In this document: positions 1 to 8,072 of the stretch, in pieces
Numbering within the stretch: the stretch's first letter is position 1
Layout of the letters: each line of letters begins with the position of its first letter
Assembly (NCBI RefSeq): GCF_000716875.1
Contig: NZ_JNWQ01000021.1
Location: forward strand, 1 to 64,000
DNA: 64,000 nt
Reading direction: 5' to 3'
Source: Streptomyces novaecaesareae
Lineage (GTDB): Bacteria; Actinomycetota; Actinomycetes; Streptomycetales; Streptomycetaceae
Made by a program: the position numbers and the translations under genes
Notes under the pieces: model-generated
What the model was told of the DNA's origin: nothing
What the model saw: only the letters and a program-made list of their open reading frames with translations
The model's database searches: none

Positions 1-19
1 GCCCTGCCCCAGGCAGGGC
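1..19. terminator. GC hairpin at left edge
   Basis: An 8-bp perfect inverted repeat (1-8 with 12-19) closes a 3-base loop. It may be the end of a terminator for a gene outside the window or for the minus-strand gene at 231. No T-run is visible. Confidence 0.4.
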
Positions 20-24
20 GCGGG

Positions 25-120
25 CCATGGGCCCTCCTGGCCATGGGCTCTCCTGGCCATGGGCTCTCCTGGCCATGGGCTCTCCTGGCCATGGGCTCTC
101 CTGGCCATGGGCTCTCCTGG
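25..120. repeat. 16-bp tandem repeat, six copies
   Basis: Six head-to-tail copies of CCATGGGCTCTCCTGG. The last five are identical and the first (25-40) differs at one base. The array lies about 110 bp beyond the stop of the ThiF-like gene on the minus strand. The near-identity of the copies suggests recent slippage expansion. Reading frames through it only give low-complexity peptides and are not genes. Confidence 0.95.
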
Positions 121-230
121 CCAGGAGGCCTCCCGTGTTGCTTCGGTGCCGGGCAGGGCGGCTGTTGAGCCTTGCAGCCGCCGGGCCCGCTCCCGTCACG
201 CCGTGGTCTTCGGTCCCGTCATGCTCCTCC

Positions 231-1319
231 TCACCCCGGCGGCAGCGGCTGCCACAGGCACCCGCAGTCCGGGTGCCCGCGCAGCCGCAGCCGCCGGGGC
301 ATCCCGTCGCTCGCCGACACCTCGCACCATCCGTCCACGCTCGGCGGCCGACCGCCGTCCAGGTACACCTGCGCCTGCAGCGCGGCCAGCCCGGCGACCG
401 CCGTCGCCAGGGCCGTGTCGCAGGCCGGTGTGCGCGCTTGCCCGGTGCCTCCGTGCGCCAGTTGGGCCAGGACGCGCGGCCAGGCCGCGTCCTCGTCCTC
501 CCGCCGCAGCACCAGGCAGTGCCCGCACGCCGACATCCCGGGGATCACCAGCGGCCCGACGACGCCGAACTCCTCGACCACGCCCACGTACAGGTGCGGT
601 ACCCCGGCCCGGAGCAGTAGCCGTGCCTCGTACGTCCCGCCGGCGAACGCCGCGCTGCCGTCCCGGGGTGCGAGGACCACGAAGTCCGGCGGGGGATCAC
701 CGGGCTTCCGGCGCTGCGCCGGCACCGCCGGGCGGCCCGTGGCGCGCTGCACCGCCTCCCGTGCGGCCGTCGAGCGCAGCCGTCCGACGTCACCGGGTGG
801 CAGCCCGGCGGGGGAGCAGTCGCCGGGCTTCACCCGGCCTGCGTCGGCGACCGTGACGGTGCCCGTTCCGCCCGCGGCGAGCACCGCGGCCACGGCGACG
901 CCGACCCGGCCCGCGCCGCGGACCTCGATCCGGGCGCCGGCCCGGCGGGCCAGGACCGCCGGGCCGGCGCCCGGGCCGGAGTGGACCAGCGAGAGCGAGG
1001 CGAGGTCGGGCCCGAGCAGTTCCCGGTGTGGTTGGGGGAAGCGGGCCAGCGCCCTGTCGGCCGCTTCCGCGTCGTCCAGCAGCCCGATCTCCTCCAGTTC
1101 GGTCAGCAGGGTGTCGGCCGGTTCGCGGCCGAGCCCGACGCGCTCGCCGGCCTCCAGGAGCGCGGGCCTGTCACGTGTTCCGTCGACGAGCCCCAGGAAG
1201 TCGCACAGGGTCTTGTCGGCGTTGCCGAGCACCCCCGCGAAGCGGGTGACGGTGCCGAACTGCAGGGTCTCTTTGTCCCGCCAGCTGCGGGACAGGGCGG
1301 GCTTCAACGCGAGGCGCAC
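231..1319 (-). CDS. ThiF/E1-like adenylyltransferase-fold protein
   Basis: The 362-residue product has an N-terminal helical part (about 1-110), then a Rossmann-like segment with GAGRVG near 135-140 as in ThiF/MoeB/E1 enzymes. Two cysteine pairs (C265-G-H-C268 and C352-G-C354) are placed like the zinc site of that fold. ThiF proteins adenylate a carboxy terminus, but related actinobacterial proteins also serve as RiPP leader-binding partners, so the reaction is not assigned. The GTG at 1319 was chosen because AGGGAG sits 7 bases upstream and homology-like sequence begins there; the longer frame to 1598 has no such site. No cyclodehydratase or precursor gene is visible beside it. Confidence 0.75.
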   Translation of the reverse strand: MRLALKPALSRSWRDKETLQFGTVTRFAGVLGNADKTLCDFLGLVDGTRDRPALLEAGERVGLGREPADTLLTELEEIGLLDDAEAADRALARFPQPHRELLGPDLASLSLVHSGPGAGPAVLARRAGARIEVRGAGRVGVAVAAVLAAGGTGTVTVADAGRVKPGDCSPAGLPPGDVGRLRSTAAREAVQRATGRPAVPAQRRKPGDPPPDFVVLAPRDGSAAFAGGTYEARLLLRAGVPHLYVGVVEEFGVVGPLVIPGMSACGHCLVLRREDEDAAWPRVLAQLAHGGTGQARTPACDTALATAVAGLAALQAQVYLDGGRPPSVDGWCEVSASDGMPRRLRLRGHPDCGCLWQPLPPG

Positions 1320-1390
1320 GGCGATCTCCCTTCCGATCGTTTCCGGACGGCTGACCGCAGCATGCCCCATCGGGCCGACGGCGTGCGCAA

Positions 1391-1450
1391 AGTTATCCAC
1401 AGGCCCATGCGCATGATCACATGATCGGTTCGAGTCTCCTGTGGATAACT
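1391..1450. promoter_or_regulatory. Two inverted perfect DnaA boxes
   Basis: TTATCCACA at 1393-1401 and its exact complement TGTGGATAA at 1440-1448 lie in a 13-bp perfect inverted repeat (1391-1403 with 1438-1450) with 34 bp between the arms. Both match the Escherichia coli R-box consensus. Streptomyces origins mostly use TTGTCCACA. The pair sits in the 255-bp space between two divergent genes and could bind DnaA as a regulator or titration site. Confidence 0.75.
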
Positions 1451-1574
1451 GGCCATCCTCCCCGTCGTCGATTTCCGGACACCCTTCGTCGACTTTTCGT
1501 TCCCGATCACTCCATGAAAGATTCCGGCCACGGCAGCGGACTTCTGTCCGTGGTACCGGGTAACGTCGTGTGCC

Positions 1575-2303
1575 ATGGCAGCCGAGCGGGACTCCCATCC
1601 ACCGGCGTCGCGTCGGCGTGCCCGTGCAGCATCCGGGTCACAGATGGCGGCGCCGAGCACGCGCGGGCGCCGGGACCAGAACCAGCAGTCGAGGCCGGCG
1701 TCGCCGCAGCACCCGCCCGCGGGGGTCGTCCCCCCGGAGCCGCACGACCGCAGCCGGGTCGAGGTGCGGCGCAGCGCCCGCCGCAGTCGCACCGTCTCCG
1801 CCTACCGCGAGGGTGACCGCACCGTCGTGCTGATCCCGGCCCGGATGTCGCACGCCGAGGAGCAGCGCTGGGTCGCGCAGATGCTGGAGAAGCTCGCCGC
1901 CCAGGAGTCCCGGCGGATCCCCGGGGACGAGGCCCTGATGGCGCGGGCCCGCGAGCTGTCGGCCGCGTACCTGGACGACCGCGCCCACCCCAGCCAGGTC
2001 CGCTGGGTCACCAACCAGAACTCGCGCTGGGGCTCCTGCACGCCGAGCGAGGGCACGATCCGCCTCTCCCACCGGCTCCAGGGCATGCCGGAGTACGTGC
2101 TGGACTACGTGCTGCTGCACGAGCTGGCGCACCTGCTGGTGCCGGACCACGGCCCGGCGTTCTGGGCCCTGCTGGAGGCCTACCCCCGTACCGAGCGGGC
2201 CCGCGGCTACCTGGAGGGCGTGGTCTCCGCCGCCCGGCTGCCGCACATCCCCGGCGCCCGGCACGCGGACTCCGGGCCGGATCCGGCGGCCTCCTGCGGC
2301 TGA
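1575..2303 (+). CDS. YgjP/M48-type zinc metallopeptidase
   Basis: The product is 242 aa. After a basic, proline-rich leader of about 60 residues comes the YgjP-like (DUF45) core. This contains the conserved NSRWGSC segment and the zinc motif H182-E-L-A-H186, with a further histidine in VPDHG. Proteins of this family are cytoplasmic metal-dependent peptidases of mostly unknown substrate. The ATG at 1575 is taken as start although no strong ribosome site precedes it; a start inside the variable leader is possible. The gene is divergent from the ThiF-like gene and convergent with the NUDIX gene, with a shared terminator. Confidence 0.85.
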   Translation: MAAERDSHPPASRRRARAASGSQMAAPSTRGRRDQNQQSRPASPQHPPAGVVPPEPHDRSRVEVRRSARRSRTVSAYREGDRTVVLIPARMSHAEEQRWVAQMLEKLAAQESRRIPGDEALMARARELSAAYLDDRAHPSQVRWVTNQNSRWGSCTPSEGTIRLSHRLQGMPEYVLDYVLLHELAHLLVPDHGPAFWALLEAYPRTERARGYLEGVVSAARLPHIPGARHADSGPDPAASCG

Positions 2304-2359
2304 GGTCTGCCGGGAACGCCGGAGGGCGGCGGCGGAACCGGCGGTGGAACCACACGACA

Positions 2360-2396
2360 GAAGGGGGCGCGGGCCGTATCGGCCCGCGCCCCCTTC
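2360..2396. terminator. Bidirectional terminator hairpin
   Basis: A perfect 16-bp stem (2360-2375 with 2381-2396) and 5-base loop lie between the convergent metallopeptidase and NUDIX genes, 57 bases after the former's stop. Confidence 0.9.
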
Positions 2397-2408
2397 TCGT
2401 GCCGCACC

Positions 2409-2996
2409 TCAGCCGGTCAGCTGCCGTGCCCGGGCCACCAGGTCGCGCACCGAGTGGTCGGTGAGCTCCGGCAGCCGGTCGTAGTCGAACCAGCGCAGGT
2501 CCAGCGACTCCTCGCTGATCAGCGCCTGCGCGCCGGCCGGGGCCAGCGCGATGTACTGGACGTCCAGGTGGGTGTTCTCCGGCCGGTCCTTGCCGGTGCA
2601 GCGGACCTGGTGGCGGTCCAGCTTGACCGGTACGGGGGCGCCGTCCGACTCCAGCAGGACCAGGTCGGGGATGCCGGACTCCTCGACGGCCTCGCGCAGC
2701 GCGGCCGAGGCGAGGTCGCGGTCGTCGGGCTCGCAGTGCCCGCCCATCTGCAGCCACATGCCGACCTTGGGGTGCAGGGTGAGCAGCACCCGCCCGGCCG
2801 CCGGGTCGACGACCGCCGCGCTCGCGGTGATGTGCGCGGGCAGGCAGGACCGGTACAGGCCCTCCGGCTGCGCGGCCAGGTGCTCCAGGTAGTCGAGCCG
2901 CAGCTGCTCCTGGTCCTCGTCGGCGGGCCGCCAGGCGGACAGGGTGCGGACGGCGTCCGCGTGCAGGGTGGACGCGGACGTCCCGGTGTCCGTCAT
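2409..2996 (-). CDS. NUDIX hydrolase
   Basis: The 195-aa protein has a Nudix box at about 86-108, running from GGHCEP to R101-E-A-V-E-E-S-G. The loop between the glycine and the REAVEE part is one residue longer than the textbook box, and the usual mid-box glutamate is aspartate. The family hydrolyses nucleoside diphosphates linked to another moiety; the substrate cannot be read from sequence. The ATG overlaps the stop of the upstream DUF2342 gene by four bases (ATGA), so the two are translationally coupled. Confidence 0.9.
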   Translation of the reverse strand: MTDTGTSASTLHADAVRTLSAWRPADEDQEQLRLDYLEHLAAQPEGLYRSCLPAHITASAAVVDPAAGRVLLTLHPKVGMWLQMGGHCEPDDRDLASAALREAVEESGIPDLVLLESDGAPVPVKLDRHQVRCTGKDRPENTHLDVQYIALAPAGAQALISEESLDLRWFDYDRLPELTDHSVRDLVARARQLTG

Positions 2997-4513
2997 GCGG
3001 TGGGCTCGCTCTTCCCGTCGGTGTCGGTGTCGTCGGTCTTCGGCTTCTCGTCGCCCTTGGTGAGGTCGGGCTTGCCGGCCGCGGCCTCGCCGAGCAGCTT
3101 GTCGATGGCGTCGAAGTCGATGCCGCCCTCCAGCTCGTCCCCGGAGCCGCGGTGCACGAAGGCGTCCGGGTCGTCCAGGTCGGCGGCGGTGGGCAGCATG
3201 TCCGGGTGCTCCCAGAGCGCGTCGCGGCCCTCGACGCCGCGGGCGTCGGCGAGCAGCGCCCACAGCCGGGAGGCGTCGCGCAGGCGGCGCGGGCGCAGTT
3301 CCAGGCCGACCAGGGTCGCAAAGGTCTGCTCGGCGGGCCCGCCGGCCGCGCGGCGGCGGCGGACGGTCTCGCGCAGCGCGCCGGCCTGCGGCAGGTGCGG
3401 TTCGGCGGCGGCGTGCACGACGGCGTCGACCCAGCCCTCGACCAGCGCGAGCGCGGTCTCCAGGCGGGCGAGCGCGGCCTTCTGCTCCGGGGTGTCCTCG
3501 GGCTGCAGCAGGCCGCCGGCCAGGGCGTCCTGGAGGGCCTCGGGGTTGGTCGGGTCGAGCTGGCCGACGAGCTCCTCCATGCGGGAGGTGTCGACCTTGA
3601 TGCCGCGCGCGTAGGCCTCGACGGCGCCCAGCAGGTGGGCGCGCAGCCACGGCACGTGGGCGAAGAGGCGCTGGTGGGCGGCCTCGCGCAGGGCGAGGTA
3701 GAGGCGGACCTCGTCGGCGGGCACGCTCAGGCCCTCGCCGAACTCGGCGACGTTCTGCGGCAGCAGCGCGGCCTTGCCGGCCGGGGCGAGCGGCAGGCCG
3801 ATGTCGGCGGAGCCGACCACCTCGCCGGCGAGTGCGCCGAGCGCCTGGCCGATCTGGGTGCCGAACATGGCGCCGCCCATGGAGCGCATCATGCCCATCA
3901 GCGGGCCGGCCATGGCCTGCATCTCCTCGGGCAGGACGCCGCCCATGGCGTTGCCGACCCGCTCGGCGACCGGGTCGACCAGGTCCTTCCAGACCGGGAG
4001 GGTGGCCTCGATCCACTCGGCGCGGCTCCAGGCGACGGCGGTGCCGGCGCCGGAGGGGAACTCGGTGGCGCCGTCGAGCCAGAGGTCGGCCAGGCGGACG
4101 GCCTCGGCGACGGCGGAGCGCTCCGCGGCGCTGACCGAGCGGTCCTTGCTCTTGCCCTCGGCGGGCTCGGCGACCACGCTCTGGCGGGCGATGTTGGTGG
4201 CGAGGTCCCAGTTCACCGGGCCGCCCTCGAACGAGAGCATCTGCCCGAGCTGCTGGAACGCGGCGCCGAGGTCGCCGGGGTTCATGCCGCCGAACATCGC
4301 GGCGAAGGGGTTGTCGGCCCCGGCGCCGCCGGGGGCGCCCGGCATGCCGAAGATCGCGCCGAAGGGGTTGCCGGCCCCGAAGCCGAACGGCTGCGGGCCG
4401 TTGCCGGCGCCGGACTGGTCCTGGTCCTTCTTCTGCTGCGCGTCGTCGGGCTTGGCCTTGCCGTCCTCGGGCTCCTCGGGCGGAACGCCGAATCCGAAGG
4501 GAAGGTCGCTCAC
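2993..4513 (-). CDS. DUF2342 zincin-like metallopeptidase
   Basis: The 506-aa product opens with a glycine/phenylalanine-rich low-complexity leader, has helical segments rich in Met/Gly around the middle (MAGPLMGMMRSM), and carries LREAAHQRLFAHVPWLRAHL, the conserved core of the DUF2342 (zincin-like, F420-associated) family. The tail is acidic and lysine-rich. Activity is not established for most members. The GTG at 4513 is preferred over the ATG at 4540 because GAGGAC precedes it. It is first in a two-gene unit with the NUDIX gene and is divergent from the SDR gene. Confidence 0.85.
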   Translation of the reverse strand: MSDLPFGFGVPPEEPEDGKAKPDDAQQKKDQDQSGAGNGPQPFGFGAGNPFGAIFGMPGAPGGAGADNPFAAMFGGMNPGDLGAAFQQLGQMLSFEGGPVNWDLATNIARQSVVAEPAEGKSKDRSVSAAERSAVAEAVRLADLWLDGATEFPSGAGTAVAWSRAEWIEATLPVWKDLVDPVAERVGNAMGGVLPEEMQAMAGPLMGMMRSMGGAMFGTQIGQALGALAGEVVGSADIGLPLAPAGKAALLPQNVAEFGEGLSVPADEVRLYLALREAAHQRLFAHVPWLRAHLLGAVEAYARGIKVDTSRMEELVGQLDPTNPEALQDALAGGLLQPEDTPEQKAALARLETALALVEGWVDAVVHAAAEPHLPQAGALRETVRRRRAAGGPAEQTFATLVGLELRPRRLRDASRLWALLADARGVEGRDALWEHPDMLPTAADLDDPDAFVHRGSGDELEGGIDFDAIDKLLGEAAAGKPDLTKGDEKPKTDDTDTDGKSEPTA

Positions 4514-4711
4514 GGGGTCCTCGATCCGGTCGGCCGTCATACGGGTGTGGCGGAAAAGTCTGCGCCCGGGGCGGCGGCGGAGTGGGGGACTCGGGGGCGG
4601 CTCCCGCGCGGCTGGCCCGCGCCGGGTGCACCGCCGGGCCTTCGCCTCGGGCAGGATGGACGTACGTGACACACGTCCGTACGCACATAAGCTAACCGTG
4701 GAGGATGGCCG

Positions 4712-5860
4712 GTGAGTTCCCCGCCTTCGGACGTTCGCTCTGGGCTGACCGGAGGAGAGGACGCGTCGGACACCACGGCGTCGCCGCCTCCAGCCTACGG
4801 CGGACGGCCGCTGACCGTGGCGGTGACGGGTGCCGCAGGCGTGCTGGGGGAGCGGGTCGCGGCGCGGCTGGTGGCCTCCCCGCACGTGCGCAAGGTCCTG
4901 GCGGTGGACGACCGGCGCGGCGACGTGCCGGGCGTGCAGTGGCGGGTGCTGGACGTACGGGATCCGGCGGTGGCCGAGCGGCTGGCCGGGGTCGACGTGG
5001 TGGTGCACCTGGCGATGGACTTCGGCATGGAGTCCGACCCGCGGGCCCGCAGCGCCTACAACGTGCGCGGTGCGCAGACGGTGCTGACCGCGGCCGCGGC
5101 CGCCGGGGTGCACCGGGTGGTGCTGTGCACCTCGGCGATGGTCTACGGCGCGCTGGCCGACAACGAGGTGCCGCTGGCGGAGGACTCCGAGCTGCGGGCG
5201 ACCGAGGAGGCCTCGCTGGTCGGGGACCTGCTGGAGATCGAGCGGCTGGCCCGCCGGGCGCCGCGCGCCCACCCCGGGCTGCAGGTGACGGTGCTGCGCC
5301 CGGCGGTCGTGGTGGGCCCGGGCGTGGACACCGTGCTGACCCGGCACTTCGAGGCGCCCCGACTGCTGGTGGTGGCCGGCTCGCGCCCGTGCTGGCAGTT
5401 CTGCCACGTGGACGACCTGGCGGCGGCGCTGGAGTACGCGGCGTTGGGCCTGGTCGAGGGCGAGGTGACGGTCGGCTGCGACGGCTGGCTGGAGCAGGAG
5501 GACGTGGAGCGGCTGTCGGGGATCCGGCGGATGGAGCTGCCGGCCGCGCTGGCGCTCGGGACGGCGGCCCGGCTGCACCGGCTGGGGCTGACCCCGGCCC
5601 CGGCGGGGGACCTGGCGTACACGATGTACCCGTGGGTGGTGTCCGGCAGCCGGCTGCACGAGGCGGGCTGGCGGCCGGCGCACACCAACGAGCAGGTGCT
5701 GGCCGAGCTGCTGGCGCAGGTGTCGGGCAAGCACGCGGTGGCGGGGCGCCGGCTGGGCGGCAAGGAGGCCGCGACCAGCCTGGGGGCGGCCGGGGCGACG
5801 GTGGCGCTGGTCGGTACGGCGGCGCTGGTGCGCCGGGCCCGCAAGCGGCGCCGGTTCTGA
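4712..5860 (+). CDS. Extended SDR / NAD-dependent epimerase family protein
   Basis: The 382-aa protein has a 30-residue variable leader followed by the Rossmann motif TGAAGVLG (39-46), the acidic residue D59-like DVRD region, and the SDR tyrosine in SAMVYGAL. The lysine expected four residues after this tyrosine is alanine, so it may bind nucleotide without classical dehydrogenase chemistry. The carboxy end has an apolar segment followed by a basic tail (RRARKRRRF), suggesting membrane contact. The GTG start has GGAGGA seven bases upstream. Product and pathway are unknown. Confidence 0.8.
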   Translation: MSSPPSDVRSGLTGGEDASDTTASPPPAYGGRPLTVAVTGAAGVLGERVAARLVASPHVRKVLAVDDRRGDVPGVQWRVLDVRDPAVAERLAGVDVVVHLAMDFGMESDPRARSAYNVRGAQTVLTAAAAAGVHRVVLCTSAMVYGALADNEVPLAEDSELRATEEASLVGDLLEIERLARRAPRAHPGLQVTVLRPAVVVGPGVDTVLTRHFEAPRLLVVAGSRPCWQFCHVDDLAAALEYAALGLVEGEVTVGCDGWLEQEDVERLSGIRRMELPAALALGTAARLHRLGLTPAPAGDLAYTMYPWVVSGSRLHEAGWRPAHTNEQVLAELLAQVSGKHAVAGRRLGGKEAATSLGAAGATVALVGTAALVRRARKRRRF

Positions 5861-5922
5861 GCGGGCGCCGGTCGCCCGATCGGGGCCGCCGGTCCTTGCG
5901 TGTCTCGCGTGTCTCGCGATTC

Positions 5923-5949
5923 TCACGATGCGAAATTTCGAGATCGTGA
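5923..5949. promoter_or_regulatory. Nested palindrome before moaE
   Basis: TCACGAT (5923-5929) and ATCGTGA (5943-5949) enclose the perfect palindrome CGAAATTTCG (5931-5940). It lies 63 bases after the SDR stop and 50 before moaE, and is unusually AT-rich for the window. It could be an operator or a terminator; the sequence does not decide. Confidence 0.5.
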
Positions 5950-5998
5950 TGCGGAAGACCCTTGCCCCGTCCCGGCCCGGATGAGGAATCATGGGGTC

Positions 5999-6439
5999 AT
6001 GTCCGAGAACCACGACCCCATCCGGCTGCTCGCCGTCCGCGACACCCCGCTCTCGCTGGACGAGGTGTACGAGGCGGTCGGTGACGACGCGGCCGGCGGC
6101 ACCACCGTCTTCGTCGGGACGGTCCGTGACCACGACGGCGGCAAGTCGGTCGCCGCACTGGAGTACAGCTGCCACCCGAGCGCCGAGCAGGAGATGCGCC
6201 GGATCGCCGAGAAGGTCGTCGCGGACTTCCCGGTCCGGGCGCTCGCGGCGGTCCACCGGATCGGCCGGCTGGAGATCACCGACAAGGCCGTGATCGTCGC
6301 CGTCTCCTGCGCCCACCGCGGTGAGGCCTTCGCGGCCGCCCGCCGGCTGATCGACGACCTCAAGCACGAGGTGCCGATCTGGAAGCACCAGGTCTTCGCC
6401 GACGGCGAGGAGGAGTGGGTCGGTGCCGGCGGCTGCTGA
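5999..6439 (+). CDS. moaE: Molybdopterin synthase catalytic subunit MoaE
   Basis: The 146-aa product matches MoaE in length and order of motifs: FVGTVRDHDGG, LEYSCHP, HRIGRLEITDKAV, CAHRGEAFAA and VPIWKHQVF. The last holds the active-site lysine. The large subunit inserts sulfur from the MoaD C-terminus into precursor Z to make molybdopterin. No moaD is adjacent. The ATG at 5999 is chosen over those at 5981 and 5991 because of GAGGA and GGGG just upstream. Confidence 0.93.
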   Translation: MSENHDPIRLLAVRDTPLSLDEVYEAVGDDAAGGTTVFVGTVRDHDGGKSVAALEYSCHPSAEQEMRRIAEKVVADFPVRALAAVHRIGRLEITDKAVIVAVSCAHRGEAFAAARRLIDDLKHEVPIWKHQVFADGEEEWVGAGGC

Positions 6440-6449
6440 GACGCTCCCC

Positions 6450-6510
6450 GGGACCGGCGGGACCGGTGGGACGGCGGGACCAGCGGGAACGCCGGAACCG
6501 CGGGCACGTC
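6450..6510. repeat. 9-bp degenerate repeat after moaE
   Basis: About seven units related to GGGACCGGC follow the moaE stop by 10 bases. Units are 8-9 bp long and vary at one or two positions. Confidence 0.7.
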
Positions 6511-6686
6511 CCGCGCGTCTGTCGGATCAGGCGCGCCGGGGCCTCACTCGAACGGGTCCGGAACAGCGCCCCGAATACTCCCTGGAAGTGAGCCGATCGG
6601 CCGTCCCGTAACCCGGATGGCGCCGGCTGCGTTGTCCGCCGGAGTGGTTAGTCTGCTCATAGACACGACGAGCTGGGAGTACTGAT

Positions 6687-6878
6687 ATGGGTGCGCTCGC
6701 CTGGTTGATCATTCCGGTTGTCGCCGTCCTACTCGCCGCGCTCTGGGCGGTCTGGGCCCAACGGGCCCCGCGGGCCACGGGGGATCCGGCCTCGCTCGCC
6801 GAGCACCGGCGCTTCATGGCCGCCATGGAACGCACCACGGCAGGGAGCACGGCCCCCGGCGAGGGCGTCGGCCGGTAG
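6687..6878 (+). CDS. Small single-span membrane protein
   Basis: A 63-aa protein with one apolar helix (about 4-24), then a basic stop-transfer segment and a hydrophilic tail with EHRRFMAAME. GGGAG stands eight bases before the ATG. This resembles small conserved membrane proteins of streptomycetes with no assigned role. It is 42 bases upstream of the PDZ protease on the same strand and may be cotranscribed with it. Confidence 0.75.
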   Translation: MGALAWLIIPVVAVLLAALWAVWAQRAPRATGDPASLAEHRRFMAAMERTTAGSTAPGEGVGR

Positions 6879-6920
6879 CCCGGCGGGCGTCGCGTCACCC
6901 GCGTCCCGTACTGTCGAGGC

Positions 6921-8033
6921 ATGCCACGCCGCTCCGCGACGATGCTCGCTGCCACCCTGCTGCTCATAGCGCTGCTCTGCGTCTCGGTGCTGATGAAGGT
7001 GCCGTACACGGAGATGAGCCCGGGGCCGACGTACAACACGCTCGGCAACCAGGGCGGCAAGTCGGTGATCAGCATCGCGGGGCATGACTCGTACCCGACC
7101 AGCGGGCACCTCAACATGACGACCGTGCAGGTCACCGGGGCCAAGTACGAGCCCAGCCTGGTCAACGCGGTGGTCGGCTGGCTGCGCGACGACGTGCTGG
7201 TGGTGCCGCACGACAACGTGTACCCGAAGGGGCAGTCGGACGCCGACGCCAAGAAGCAGAACGCGGAGGAGTTCGCCTCCTCCGAGGACAGCGCCCGCAC
7301 CGCGGCGCTCAAGCAGCTGGGCATCCCGGTCGGCAGCGAGCTGATCGTCAAGTCGGTCACCGCGGGCGCCCCGGCCGAGGGCCGGCTGCACGCGGGCGAC
7401 CAGATCGTCGCCGTCGACGGCGCGCCGGTCGGCTCGGTCGAGCAGGTCGTCGCCGCCGTCACCAAGCACAAGCCGGGCGAGTCGGTGGTCTTCACCGTCG
7501 TGCCGCGGGTCAAGGACGCGGCCGGCAACGCCGCCGCGGCGCCGGGGGCGAGGACGGACGTCACCGTCCCGACCGTACGGGCCAAGGACCTCGACCCGAA
7601 GGCCCCGGCCGAGCGGGCCGAGCTCGCGGTGATCGGCATCGGCACCGGGATCCGGCACACCTACCCGTTCCAGATCGACATCGGCCTGCAGGACGTCGGC
7701 GGCCCGAGCGCCGGCCTGATGTTCTCGCTCGGCATCATCGACAAGCTGACCCCGGGCGGAGACCTCACCGGCGGGAAGTTCGTCGCGGGCACCGGCACCA
7801 TCGACGACGACGGCAAGGTCGGCCCGATCGGCGGGATATCGATGAAGCTGATCGCCGCCCGGGACGCCGGGGCCGAGTACTTCTTCACCCCGTCCTCGAA
7901 CTGCGCCGAGGCCACCAAGAGCATCCCGTCCGGGCTGACCCTGATCAAGACGGACACCCTGGACGGCGCGCTGAAGTCGCTGGAGCAGGTCCGCTCCGGG
8001 CAGACCTCCGCGCTGCCGTCCTGCGCCAAGTAG
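6921..8033 (+). CDS. Membrane-anchored PDZ / Lon-like (S16) protease
   Basis: The 370-aa protein has an N-terminal signal anchor (about 8-26), an extracytoplasmic region, a PDZ domain (about 135-190, with AGDQIVAVDG) and a C-terminal Lon-type peptidase domain. The catalytic serine is S263 in GGPSAGLMF and the lysine is K309 in IGGISMKLIAA. It belongs to the YlbL-like group, which lacks the AAA module of Lon. Such proteins probably cleave membrane or secreted proteins, but substrates are not evident here. Confidence 0.9.
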   Translation: MPRRSATMLAATLLLIALLCVSVLMKVPYTEMSPGPTYNTLGNQGGKSVISIAGHDSYPTSGHLNMTTVQVTGAKYEPSLVNAVVGWLRDDVLVVPHDNVYPKGQSDADAKKQNAEEFASSEDSARTAALKQLGIPVGSELIVKSVTAGAPAEGRLHAGDQIVAVDGAPVGSVEQVVAAVTKHKPGESVVFTVVPRVKDAAGNAAAAPGARTDVTVPTVRAKDLDPKAPAERAELAVIGIGTGIRHTYPFQIDIGLQDVGGPSAGLMFSLGIIDKLTPGGDLTGGKFVAGTGTIDDDGKVGPIGGISMKLIAARDAGAEYFFTPSSNCAEATKSIPSGLTLIKTDTLDGALKSLEQVRSGQTSALPSCAK

Positions 8034-8072
8034 TCCTCGGGGGGCGTACCGGGCGGCGTTCTGCGCGGCGTC

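Noticed and set aside
231..1319. ThiF-like gene as part of a RiPP cluster
   Set aside because: No YcaO, dehydrogenase, peptidase-exporter or precursor gene is next to it; the neighbours are housekeeping genes.
2993..6388. A 1131-codon open frame on the minus strand covering the DUF2342 gene, the SDR gene and moaE
   Set aside because: Only its last 506 codons look like protein. The rest is antisense to well-supported SDR and moaE genes and open because of GC-rich codon structure.
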